Assembly: GCA_030016465.1 (NCBI GenBank)
Contig: JASEJL010000053.1
Span: 1 to 5,644, forward strand
DNA: 5,644 nt
Reading direction: 5' to 3'
Source of the DNA: Patescibacteria group bacterium
GTDB lineage: Bacteria > Patescibacteriota > Minisyncoccia > Minisyncoccales > DG-74-1
Below, piece after piece: positions 1 to 5,343 of the stretch. The notes below the pieces were generated by a model that was not told the origin of the DNA, ran no database searches, and saw only the letters and a list, made by a program, of their open reading frames with translations. Each line of letters starts with the position of its first letter. Position 1 is the stretch's first letter. A program made the position numbers and the translations under genes.

Positions 1-1
1 C

Positions 2-202
2 GAAACGATCCAGGATGTTCTCTTTTAGATATGTATCGTCATCGCGCCTTTGTTTTTCGTGAGCTACTTTATTACCCGCCTTCTTAACCGAATCACCAAG
101 CTTATCCAGTATGCCCATGACAATCGCTTTAGAATCAGGATCGATAATCCTTTTGATTTATACCGCAGTAAACGAGACCGCATATCAATTGATGACCGAT
201 AG
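2..202 (+). pseudogene. 3' fragment of a membrane protein with HAMP-like linker, interrupted by TAG
   Basis: Frame 2 is open from the window edge to a TAG at 200-202, except for one internal TAG at 26-28. After that TAG the translation runs through a hydrophobic stretch (ICIVIAPLFFVSYFI) and then an amphipathic positively charged helix (TRLLNRITKLIQYAHD) followed by RFRIRI, which resembles the transmembrane exit and first helix of a HAMP domain in membrane sensors. It ends soon afterwards at ...ISIDDR. Codon third positions are rich in C, as in real coding sequence, and the eight codons before the TAG also read sensibly into the membrane segment. A single TTG-to-TAG change would explain the interruption. 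I see no kinase or receptor output domain after the linker, so the gene may also be truncated at its 3' end. It could instead be a chance open frame. The upstream part lies outside the window. Confidence 0.35.
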
Positions 203-238
203 GAATAGCACGAATAAAAATGGATGTCACTAATTCAC

Positions 239-379
239 CGAAAAGGTATGGGGGAGTGATAAAGGGCAGTGTGTACTTACTCAGTACTATTACTACTTAC
301 TACTTAGCTTAGAGCTTAGTAGTAGTAGCAGCTTCGCGGGAAAACAACCCTCCCATTAAAACAGAACATACATCTAAAC
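239..379 (+). repeat. hairpin-forming direct repeat, copy 1
   Basis: This block recurs in the same orientation at 2610-2737. Shared parts in order are CGAAAAGGTATGG at the start, a central TATTACTAC...AGCTTAGTAGTAGTAG segment, TTCGCG followed by a purine, GAAAA, and a final CATCTAAAC. The centre folds as a near-perfect hairpin: arms 298-309 and 313-324 match with one mismatch around a TAG loop, and the stem extends outward with one bulged T to about 293/328. It contains four TAG triplets (317-328) on the 3' arm. It has no convincing ORF. It may be a small mobile or MITE-like element, or a structured RNA gene; the sequence alone does not decide. Confidence 0.75.
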
Positions 380-414
380 GACCTACCTAGTTGCTGAGTA
401 ACATAATCAGATTT

Positions 415-423
415 GTCTTTTTT
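415..423 (+). terminator. oligo-T tract after repeat copy 1
   Basis: GTC followed by six T lies about 35 bases after the end of repeat copy 1. Archaeal RNA polymerase terminates at T-rich tracts without needing a hairpin, so this could end a short transcript over the repeat or one from the upstream fragment. The same GTC-plus-T-run arrangement follows repeat copy 2. Six T alone is weak evidence. Confidence 0.3.
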
Positions 424-443
424 AATAGTTTCACGCTAATTCC

Positions 444-455
444 TTATACTTTATA
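444..455 (+). promoter_or_regulatory. TATA-like promoter of the methyltransferase gene
   Basis: TTATACTTTATA lies 30-42 bases before the ATG at 486. An archaeal transcript starts about 25 bases after the box centre, which would give a very short leader that still includes the GAGGT ribosome-binding sequence at 478-482. Confidence 0.4.
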
Positions 456-485
456 GGGAGCAAGCTGAAATTAGTAAGAGGTAGT

Positions 486-1280
486 ATGGTGGAGAGTCAG
501 ATATTTTTTAAAAATGATCGCGTGACCATTGTTAACGATGATGTATTGCATACACAAGCGATTGAGCCGAACAGTGTTGACCTCGTAATCACTTCGCCGC
601 CGTACAACGTAGATATTAAATATAACTCCCATGACGATAGTATCACGTATGAAAAATACCTCGAATTCAGTGAGAAATGGATGTCCCGTTGCTACGAATG
701 GCTTCGAGATGATGGTCGATTCTGTTTAAACATTCCTTTAGATAAGAATAAAGGCGGCCAACAAAGTGTCGGTGCTGATTTCATAACAATAGCTAAAAAA
801 ATCGGGTTCAAATACCATTCCACAATAATCTGGAATGAGGGCAATATATCTCGAAGGACTGCTTGGGGTTCATTTCAAAGTGCATCTGCACCTTACGTTA
901 TCGCGCCTGTCGAGCTAATCGTGATCCTCTATAAAAAGGACTGGAAAAAACAGAGCGGATCAAAAATAAATGATATCTCAAAAGAGGAGTTCATGGAATG
1001 GACAAATGGCTTGTGGGCTTTCAACGGTGAGAGTAAAAAGAAGATAGGGCATCCGGCACCATTTCCTGTTGAATTGCCGAAGCGGTGTATGAAGCTCTTC
1101 AGTTTCGTTGGAGATACTGTTTTAGATCCCTTCTTAGGAAGCGGTACTACACTAGTCGCAACATATCAAAATAATAGAATTGGAATTGGCATTGATGTTG
1201 ATGTGAATTATTGCAAAATCGCATTAAACAGGATTAAGAAGGAAACCCTTCTAGAACAACGAACTCTTTCACCTGATTGA
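486..1280 (+). CDS. beta-class DNA methyltransferase, probably N4-cytosine (type II modification)
   Basis: This enzyme transfers a methyl group from S-adenosylmethionine to an exocyclic amino group of a base in duplex DNA. The catalytic motif IV, TSPPY, is at residues 36-40. The SAM-binding motif I (DPFLGSGTT) comes later at 214-222, preceded by a motif X-like stretch at about 190-206 (PAPFPVELPKR) and followed by RIGIGIDVD at 231-239. Catalytic region before SAM region is the beta-class order. TSPPY rather than DPPY favours N4-cytosine, but N6-adenine is not excluded. The target-recognition region is probably residues 115-185. At 264 aa it is complete and compact. The ATG at 486 is preceded by GAGGT (478-482). 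It ends 38 bases from the convergent 201-aa nuclease gene, which makes it the modification half of a restriction-modification system. Recognition sequence cannot be read from the protein. Confidence 0.93.
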   Translation: MVESQIFFKNDRVTIVNDDVLHTQAIEPNSVDLVITSPPYNVDIKYNSHDDSITYEKYLEFSEKWMSRCYEWLRDDGRFCLNIPLDKNKGGQQSVGADFITIAKKIGFKYHSTIIWNEGNISRRTAWGSFQSASAPYVIAPVELIVILYKKDWKKQSGSKINDISKEEFMEWTNGLWAFNGESKKKIGHPAPFPVELPKRCMKLFSFVGDTVLDPFLGSGTTLVATYQNNRIGIGIDVDVNYCKIALNRIKKETLLEQRTLSPD

Positions 1281-1318
1281 GCTGGCTAACAAGACCACAG
1301 ACCTCCTCGTTTTAATGA

Positions 1319-1924
1319 TCATCGAATTTCATTATTATCTTGGTTATTCCAGTGTATCAAATCAAGAGACAAATCTGAAAGCGCCTTTATTTTCCGTCCT
1401 AATGCTGATTGTCCTCCAAAGCCCCACTTAGTTTGGCAATAGATGTTATCAATATAAACGCCGTCTAGAAAGTGCTCTGCAAGAGCACGATCTTTCGTTG
1501 GTCGGTTAAGAGTACCCCACTCGGATTCCCATGTTGAATTGCTCTGCCTACCTTTATCAGGAGTTGCAAAAGCGACCTTAAGGCCTGGGATTTGTTGCTT
1601 GTAAACAACCGAATAGAAAAGTGTCTCAGAAAATCTTCCATGTAAACTTAATTTACAACTGATCAAAGCAATCGGAGAATGGGTAACAACATTTATCGCA
1701 ACAAGATCCACATCCCCCCATTGGGGAGCATAATATTCAACGGGTATGAGAAACAGGGGCCTTAGTTTTGAATCGTTGAATACTTCGAATTCTCCGAGAA
1801 CACACAATTCGGGATTGTGTTCTGAAAGGACAGTATTGAGATAATTCTTAACATGCAATTCAAATTCAGATCCCTCTCTGCTCACCCTGGATTGTCTTAC
1901 TCTATTTGCGTCATATTCGACCAT
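1319..1924 (-). CDS. putative type II restriction endonuclease (PD-(D/E)XK-like, S-x-K variant)
   Basis: The 201 aa product has a PD-(D/E)XK-type core. A helix carrying E20/E22 (SEFELHVKNYL) is followed by a beta strand with D71 and D73 (WGDVDLVAI) and then by ALISCK, with S89-C90-K91, after which come R97 and E100. A Ser in place of the usual Asp/Glu before Lys is known in the Cfr10I/Bse634I/NgoMIV group, where a Glu from the next helix completes the metal site; E100 is the candidate here, though its spacing from the Lys is shorter than in those enzymes. The start has a good ribosome site, GGAG at 1929-1932 four bases before the ATG. It is the second gene of a probable minus-strand pair, 32 bases after the 171-aa gene, and converges on the methyltransferase. 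I infer that it is the restriction half; I cannot name a family with certainty. Confidence 0.7.
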   Translation of the reverse strand: MVEYDANRVRQSRVSREGSEFELHVKNYLNTVLSEHNPELCVLGEFEVFNDSKLRPLFLIPVEYYAPQWGDVDLVAINVVTHSPIALISCKLSLHGRFSETLFYSVVYKQQIPGLKVAFATPDKGRQSNSTWESEWGTLNRPTKDRALAEHFLDGVYIDNIYCQTKWGFGGQSALGRKIKALSDLSLDLIHWNNQDNNEIR

Positions 1925-1956
1925 TCTTCTCCATAAGAACTTAAATAAAAAGTTAT

Positions 1957-2472
1957 TTAGATTTTCTGGATTTCAGTCCACTTTATTCCATCTAAATCAG
2001 TTCTTTTAATAAGAGTCAACAGATCTGGACGGCCAGATCTTTGATACACTTTATACTCTGCCTCTTGGGGAGTGTTTACACGCATTTGAAAATCTACTTT
2101 TTTTGCTACTAGATCTATAAGTTTCAACCGTTCAACAATAATGAAGGAGTCCTTTGTTTCAAAAGCGATGAGATCGGCCTTAGAGCCGTATAACCATCCT
2201 TCGTCGTAAAATCTAACGCCATGCAATTCTATCCAAATCCATTCGTCCTGTTGAGATTCTGCATGTCTGTATCTTCTTTTTCTACCTTTTACATCCACTT
2301 TAAATCGTTTGTCAAATTGGCTGATCTCAAAATCCCAATGTTCGGATATGTCCTGCTCATTAGTAGATCTGATAATATTCCAACCTAATTTTTGAATTAA
2401 TATTGAAAATTGATCTTCTGCCCCAATACCAATCTCAAGGCAATCTCTAGCGTCATATCGATTCCGGTCCAT
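1957..2472 (-). CDS. putative PD-(D/E)XK nuclease paired with the restriction gene
   Basis: The 171 aa product shows a compact nuclease core: a helix with E19, then D47 in EHWDFEI, then V-D60-V-K62-G, giving D-x12-D-x-K. Next come a basic patch (GRKRRYRH) and a conserved-looking segment GWLYGSKADLIAFE (92-105). This fits a restriction-endonuclease-like or Holliday-resolvase-like fold, as seen in phage and mobile-element nucleases. It is the first gene of the minus-strand pair, so it is probably co-transcribed with the 201 aa gene 32 bases downstream. The ATG is the first start after an in-frame TAA and has no Shine-Dalgarno, so translation may be leaderless; a TATTAAAG sequence on the minus strand at 2489-2496 is the nearest TATA candidate. 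It could be the actual restriction enzyme, a partner subunit, or an accessory nuclease. Confidence 0.7.
   Translation of the reverse strand: MDRNRYDARDCLEIGIGAEDQFSILIQKLGWNIIRSTNEQDISEHWDFEISQFDKRFKVDVKGRKRRYRHAESQQDEWIWIELHGVRFYDEGWLYGSKADLIAFETKDSFIIVERLKLIDLVAKKVDFQMRVNTPQEAEYKVYQRSGRPDLLTLIKRTDLDGIKWTEIQKI
2021..2040. repeat. 8-bp perfect inverted repeat inside the 171-aa gene
   Basis: AGATCTGG (2021-2028) and CCAGATCT (2033-2040) are perfect inverted copies separated by ACGG, near the 3' end of the 171-aa nuclease gene. It codes for residues around RSGRPDLL. AGATCT occurs again at 2111-2116 and 2365-2370. Significance is unknown. Confidence 0.5.
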
Positions 2473-2509
2473 CGAATTATGATATTTGCTTTAATAGGGA
2501 TAAGTCCAT

Positions 2510-2529
2510 CTTCTCTTTTGAAAGAGAAG
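2510..2529. promoter_or_regulatory. perfect 9-bp-arm palindrome upstream of the nuclease pair (possible operator)
   Basis: CTTCTCTTT (2510-2518) and AAAGAGAAG (2521-2529) are exact inverted copies with a two-base centre, TG. It lies 37 bases before the ATG of the 171-aa gene on the minus strand, just outside the TATA candidate at 2489-2496. The short centre suits a dimeric DNA-binding protein better than an RNA hairpin. An operator for the nuclease operon is the simplest reading, but no regulator gene is in the window. Confidence 0.45.
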
Positions 2530-2550
2530 GCATTTGAACTAATCCTCTAC

Positions 2551-2597
2551 CAATAGAAGAAGCAAGGCCTGATTGTATACGGCATCCTCTTCTATGG
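2551..2597. repeat. imperfect inverted repeat before repeat copy 2
   Basis: ATAGAAGA at 2553-2560 is exactly complementary to TCTTCTAT at 2588-2595. Flanking CC/GG pairs and inner GGCC/GGC bases extend the pairing imperfectly. It sits directly before repeat copy 2 and has no counterpart before copy 1, so it is not part of the duplicated unit. Confidence 0.4.
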
Positions 2598-2609
2598 ACT
2601 GAAATACTG

Positions 2610-2737
2610 CGAAAAGGTATGGAGGGTCCAAAACAGTGAGTAAGTATGCAGTGGGTAGTATTACTACCTACTAGATAGCTCTTAGCTTAGTAGTAGTAGT
2701 AGTAGTTTCGCGAGAAAAGGCAATTTTCATCTAAACC
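2610..2737 (+). repeat. hairpin-forming direct repeat, copy 2
   Basis: This is the second copy of the repeat at 239-379, in the same orientation and about 2.4 kb away. It keeps CGAAAAGGTATGG at its left end, TATTACTAC in the middle, TTTCGCGAGAAAA and CATCTAAAC at its right end, while the stretches between differ by substitutions and indels. The central hairpin is kept (AGCT-CTT-AGCT at the tip, 2677-2687; copy 1 has AGCT-TAG-AGCT), with CTA/TAG pairs and small bulges in the stem. The TAG run is longer here, six units at 2688-2705. GCGAAA (2609-2614) and TTTCGC (2706-2711) are inverted and could be short terminal repeats. It lies between the nuclease operon and the 658-aa gene. Confidence 0.75.
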
Positions 2738-2753
2738 AATCAACTATTTTCAG

Positions 2754-2772
2754 GTCTTTTTTTCCTTTTTTT
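2754..2772 (+). terminator. double T7 tract after repeat copy 2
   Basis: GTC, seven T, CC and seven T occur in a row, beginning 17 bases after repeat copy 2. This is a strong archaeal-type oligo-T terminator candidate for plus-strand transcription across the repeat. No plus-strand protein gene ends here, so the terminated transcript, if any, would be a non-coding one. Confidence 0.45.
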
Positions 2773-2921
2773 CTCATCATTATTTGTGCGCATCAAAGAG
2801 AGTATATGGAGAACAATAACCGAATGGGATATAGCACCGGAATAAGACTATAACAATATGTGCTCATTAAATTGCCAATTAGCCCAAGCTCCTGAAAGAC
2901 AATTCGAAATTTTTAATTGAG

Positions 2922-2931
2922 TTTAATTAAA
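2922..2931 (+). promoter_or_regulatory. TATA-like promoter of the 658-aa gene
   Basis: TTTAATTAAA lies about 36-45 bases before the ATG at 2967. The rest of the 2773-2921 spacer is AT-rich and shows no other element I can support. With a start site about 25 bases downstream, the leader would be only some 10-20 bases long, consistent with the absence of a Shine-Dalgarno site. Confidence 0.35.
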
Positions 2932-2966
2932 TCTTACTTTAACCTGAATGGTAACGTTTAGCGTAG

Positions 2967-4943
2967 ATGGTTAAAATGAACGGAGGGAAAGGAACTCTAT
3001 TAGAGCATAATATAAAACTACTTTTCGAAGCAATAGGATTCAATGCCCAAACTAGGAAGATAATTCGCAATAATGGACATAATTATGAAATCGATGTTTA
3101 TGCTGAGGATAAAGAAGAGAATATAAGGATCATCGTTCAGTGCAAACAGTATGAAAGCTCTCCCCTTCAAACAAGAGACTGGATACACCAATGGAATGAC
3201 AAATATCGTCACCTCAAAAAACCTTTCAGATTAAACAAGTTTGTTTTGGCGATCTGGGGAGGCTCAGTTAGTACAGAGCACAAAAAGCTGGCCAACGGTT
3301 TAGGACATGCCATATGGGATGAATCTCAAATAGCTCGATATCAAAAATTAGCGAATGAGAAAAAAGTCGGTTTAAGAGATATAATATTGAAAGAACTCAA
3401 TATTGAACGTAAGCAAAAGCCTGACTCTAGGCAGTTAGGGAGACAGTTTGTAATCCCAAAAGTCAAACTTTCTGATATCATCGCGCAGTTAGAAATAAAA
3501 GGCTTCAGTGCAACAATAGAGACAGAAGATAAGTATCTATTTCCATTCTATGTCGCTGATTTAAAGGTTGATTGTAATCGACCCTCTGACAAATTCAAGT
3601 ATAAAAAAGACTTTGGACGATTCTTTTGTGCTCTATCCGAAGAGACAATTCAATGTCGAGAAGACCAAGACGATACGTTTGTTTCAGTTAAAATTAGTGA
3701 GAATTATCCTGAAGGCTGGCAGGAGTTACAGACTGTCATTGATATTAATAAAGTTGAGGAAGAAATTAGAAAACGCGGTTCTGATAAAAAAATATTCTAT
3801 TTCAGTAATCTACAGGATGAATTCGACGATCTCGATGGGGTTTATAAGGAAGATAGAAAGGAACTGGTCAAGCTGATTCTCAAATGCTACAGGGAGGACA
3901 TTGAATATGAAAATCAAAAAGTAAATAAACGCTATAGAACTGAAATTGAAAAATTAGACGATAAAATTCAATTATTGCAACATGATAACCAGACCTCAAA
4001 AGAGACAATAAAACACTTAAAATCACAAATACCAAGAGCATCAAACCAGAGGTCGATTAACGCCCTCTATCGAAGGATATCAGAAGAAGAGTTAAAGATT
4101 CAAAGTAGAGAGAGTAAAATTGAATTGTTCGAGGAAAAATCATCCGATTTAAGTGAAAGAATGGAATCGGAGCTAGCTGATATTGAGAACAAATATCGAG
4201 ATCGTGCTGAAAACTCTGTATCGGTGTATAAGTTTACACCCAAAAAGGATGAGATCGTCATTTATGACTCCAATGTCTACTTTATTCCTCAGGTTGTGTC
4301 GCAGGTAAAAGTTGAAAATCCCAACTCGTCAACAACGACTCAAATTATTATTGAATATGATGGGCATTATAGCCTGGGTAAGTGCTCCCTCTGTAATGAG
4401 ACGATAAATGACCTCAATAGCATCTTTTTTTGCTCAAAGTGTATGGCAATACTATGCAGGAGTCACCGTATCCTTTGCAACACATGCCAACAGGTATTCT
4501 GCAAGGATGATGTCTGGGTTTGTCCTGTTTGTCATAAACCGTTTTGCCATGATGAAAAGAAGATTTCATGTGCAAAATGCTCCTCTATAGTTGATCCTCA
4601 TTGTGCTGTGAAGTGCAGCGATTGTGGTAAGATTTTCTGTTATAACGACATTAAGCAATGTAAAGTCTGCAAGAACTACTATTGTGGTGAGCATATCACA
4701 ACTTGCAGGATTTGTGGGGAGAACGTATGCAACCACTGTCTTGAACAGTGCAAGTTGTGCGGAAATAAGGCCTGCATTAATGACTTTTTAGAATGTGATA
4801 TCTGCCACAATACGTATTGTAAAAAGTGCCTAGTCGGTAGGGAGAAGTTACTCTCAAGTGAAAAGGATATCCGATGTAAAAAATGTTTTGAGGAAAAACC
4901 CCCACTCGGAGTCAAAATTAAGAGAATATTTTCAAAGAGTTAG
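2967..4943 (+). CDS. Mrr-like nuclease with coiled-coil hairpin and C-terminal zinc-knuckle array
   Basis: The 658 aa product is probably cytoplasmic; no signal peptide or membrane segment is visible. Residues 5-125 resemble the Mrr/type IV restriction nuclease core: helix with E13, NYEID with D43, and V57-Q58-C59-K60, giving the D-x14-QxK signature, followed by a strand-rich region (KFVLAIWGGS). Residues 155-290 form an alpha/beta region I do not recognise. Residues about 290-415 are highly charged helices, probably two antiparallel coiled-coil arms broken at IPRASNQ (355-361). A short beta region (418-465) leads to a Cys-rich tail, 473-640. Mrr-type enzymes cleave modified or foreign DNA. 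Here the coiled coil may oligomerise, and the zinc tail may bind DNA or a partner. ATG 2967 is used; ATG 2976 (M4) is an alternative, and neither has a clear Shine-Dalgarno. It follows the restriction-modification cassette in what looks like a defense locus, but as its own transcription unit. Confidence 0.85.
   Translation: MVKMNGGKGTLLEHNIKLLFEAIGFNAQTRKIIRNNGHNYEIDVYAEDKEENIRIIVQCKQYESSPLQTRDWIHQWNDKYRHLKKPFRLNKFVLAIWGGSVSTEHKKLANGLGHAIWDESQIARYQKLANEKKVGLRDIILKELNIERKQKPDSRQLGRQFVIPKVKLSDIIAQLEIKGFSATIETEDKYLFPFYVADLKVDCNRPSDKFKYKKDFGRFFCALSEETIQCREDQDDTFVSVKISENYPEGWQELQTVIDINKVEEEIRKRGSDKKIFYFSNLQDEFDDLDGVYKEDRKELVKLILKCYREDIEYENQKVNKRYRTEIEKLDDKIQLLQHDNQTSKETIKHLKSQIPRASNQRSINALYRRISEEELKIQSRESKIELFEEKSSDLSERMESELADIENKYRDRAENSVSVYKFTPKKDEIVIYDSNVYFIPQVVSQVKVENPNSSTTTQIIIEYDGHYSLGKCSLCNETINDLNSIFFCSKCMAILCRSHRILCNTCQQVFCKDDVWVCPVCHKPFCHDEKKISCAKCSSIVDPHCAVKCSDCGKIFCYNDIKQCKVCKNYYCGEHITTCRICGENVCNHCLEQCKLCGNKACINDFLECDICHNTYCKKCLVGREKLLSSEKDIRCKKCFEEKPPLGVKIKRIFSKS
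4383..4886 (+). repeat. coding tandem repeat: nine 15-residue zinc-knuckle units
   Basis: Within the 658-aa protein, units of the form C-x2-C-x4-C-x2-[C/H/D]-x3 begin at residues 489, 504, 519, 535, 550, 565, 580, 595 and 610. The spacing is exactly 15 residues (45 bases) except one of 16. The fourth position is H500, D515, E530 (with H528/D529 near), C546, D561, H576, C591, D606 and C621. The fourth unit has D543 where the third Cys is expected. A CxxC pair precedes the array (473/476) and another closes it (637/640). That gives about twenty ligand pairs, enough for roughly ten zinc sites. The first and last modules resemble the pair spacing of FYVE/B-box cross-brace fingers. The DNA between units has diverged, so this is an old duplication. 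Confidence 0.85.
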
Positions 4944-5068
4944 ACAACCTTTCTTTCCGAGAGCATGAAGATAGTCGAACTTAATAGTAATCTCCTAGTG
5001 GCATGATTCATATCACTTGACACTTGAGACATCAATAACAGAATTTTTGAAAAAAATGGCTTGGAAAA

Positions 5069-5123
5069 GGAGACATATTGGAGAAGTCAAGGAGAACTTG
5101 AGGAGAAGAGAAAGAGAAGATTG
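5069..5123 (+). repeat. 11-bp phased direct repeats (GGAGAA + 5)
   Basis: GGAGA begins at 5069, 5080, 5091 and 5102, exactly 11 bases apart, and AGAGA continues the phase at 5113. The consensus is roughly GGAGAANNTNA. Eleven is not a multiple of three, so this is not a coding repeat. It is close to one helical turn, which puts every unit on the same DNA face. It lies in the 4944-5190 spacer between the 658-aa gene and the membrane-protein gene. It could be a binding array for a regulator, or just a purine-rich slippage tract. Confidence 0.55.
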
Positions 5124-5202
5124 AAAAGAGCGAGTTTCAGCCGAACGTGACTAATATACGACTTTATCACTACAAGAACTGCGGGTTTGAGTGGTTTTGG
5201 AT

Positions 5203-5343
5203 ATGGTTTGCAAGGCGGTTTCGGGAGATAAATTACATCAAATAAGTGGACCTTATAATTTTAGCGATTGGGCAGGAAAGGATATAATAAAACAATTTAA
5301 CCCAGCATATTTTTATTCCAATACTAAATATCAATTAACATGA
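5203..5343 (+). CDS. small ORF overlapping the next gene by ATGA (uncertain, possibly a relic)
   Basis: Frame 1 is open from a TGA at 5188-5190 to a TGA at 5341-5343. Starting at ATG 5203 it gives 46 aa, or 50 aa from GTG 5191. The stop overlaps the next gene's ATG as ATGA, an arrangement typical of translationally coupled genes. The product is polar and aromatic-rich (GPYNFSDWAGKD) and I do not recognise it. There is no ribosome-binding sequence before either start. An upstream segment in frame 3 (about 5180-5228) reads GLSGFGYGLQGGFG, resembling the start of the next protein, so this may be the frameshifted end of an older gene copy. Confidence 0.3.
   Translation: MVCKAVSGDKLHQISGPYNFSDWAGKDIIKQFNPAYFYSNTKYQLT

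Noticed and set aside
239..379. tRNA-like gene in the hairpin repeat
   Set aside because: TTCG and GGTATGG fragments suggested it, but no cloverleaf, anticodon arm or CCA end can be formed.
239..2737. CRISPR array
   Set aside because: Only two long diverged copies 2.4 kb apart; no short regular repeats with spacers.
2806..2853. 15-codon ORF in the spacer before the 658-aa gene
   Set aside because: Too short, no ribosome-binding sequence, nothing recognisable.
3018..3212. Minus-strand open frame of 64 codons
   Set aside because: It lies wholly inside the Mrr-like nuclease domain, which has clear catalytic motifs in the other strand; the translation shows no domain.
3568..3876. Plus-strand open frame of 102 codons in another phase
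   Set aside because: It overlaps the middle domain of the 658-aa protein; its product is low-complexity and has no start signal.
4408..4590. Plus-strand open frame of 60 codons within the zinc-array region
   Set aside because: The regular Cys pattern fixes the true frame; this one is its shadow.
4679..4915. Minus-strand open frame of 78 codons opposite the zinc array
   Set aside because: Its regular His/Gln-rich look is the complement of the repeated Cys codons, not a gene.
486..4943. CTAG or GATC as the protected and avoided recognition site
   Set aside because: Both tetramers occur many times across the window, so there is no avoidance signal to support either.
5056..5124. 22-codon ORF (MAWKRRHIG...)
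   Set aside because: It coincides with the 11-bp purine repeat, whose period is incompatible with coding, and it has no ribosome site.
5160..5236. Apparent zinc-ribbon end (YHYKNCGFEW) in frame 2
   Set aside because: Only one Cys is present and no second ligand pair exists nearby; it is likely a chance reading.
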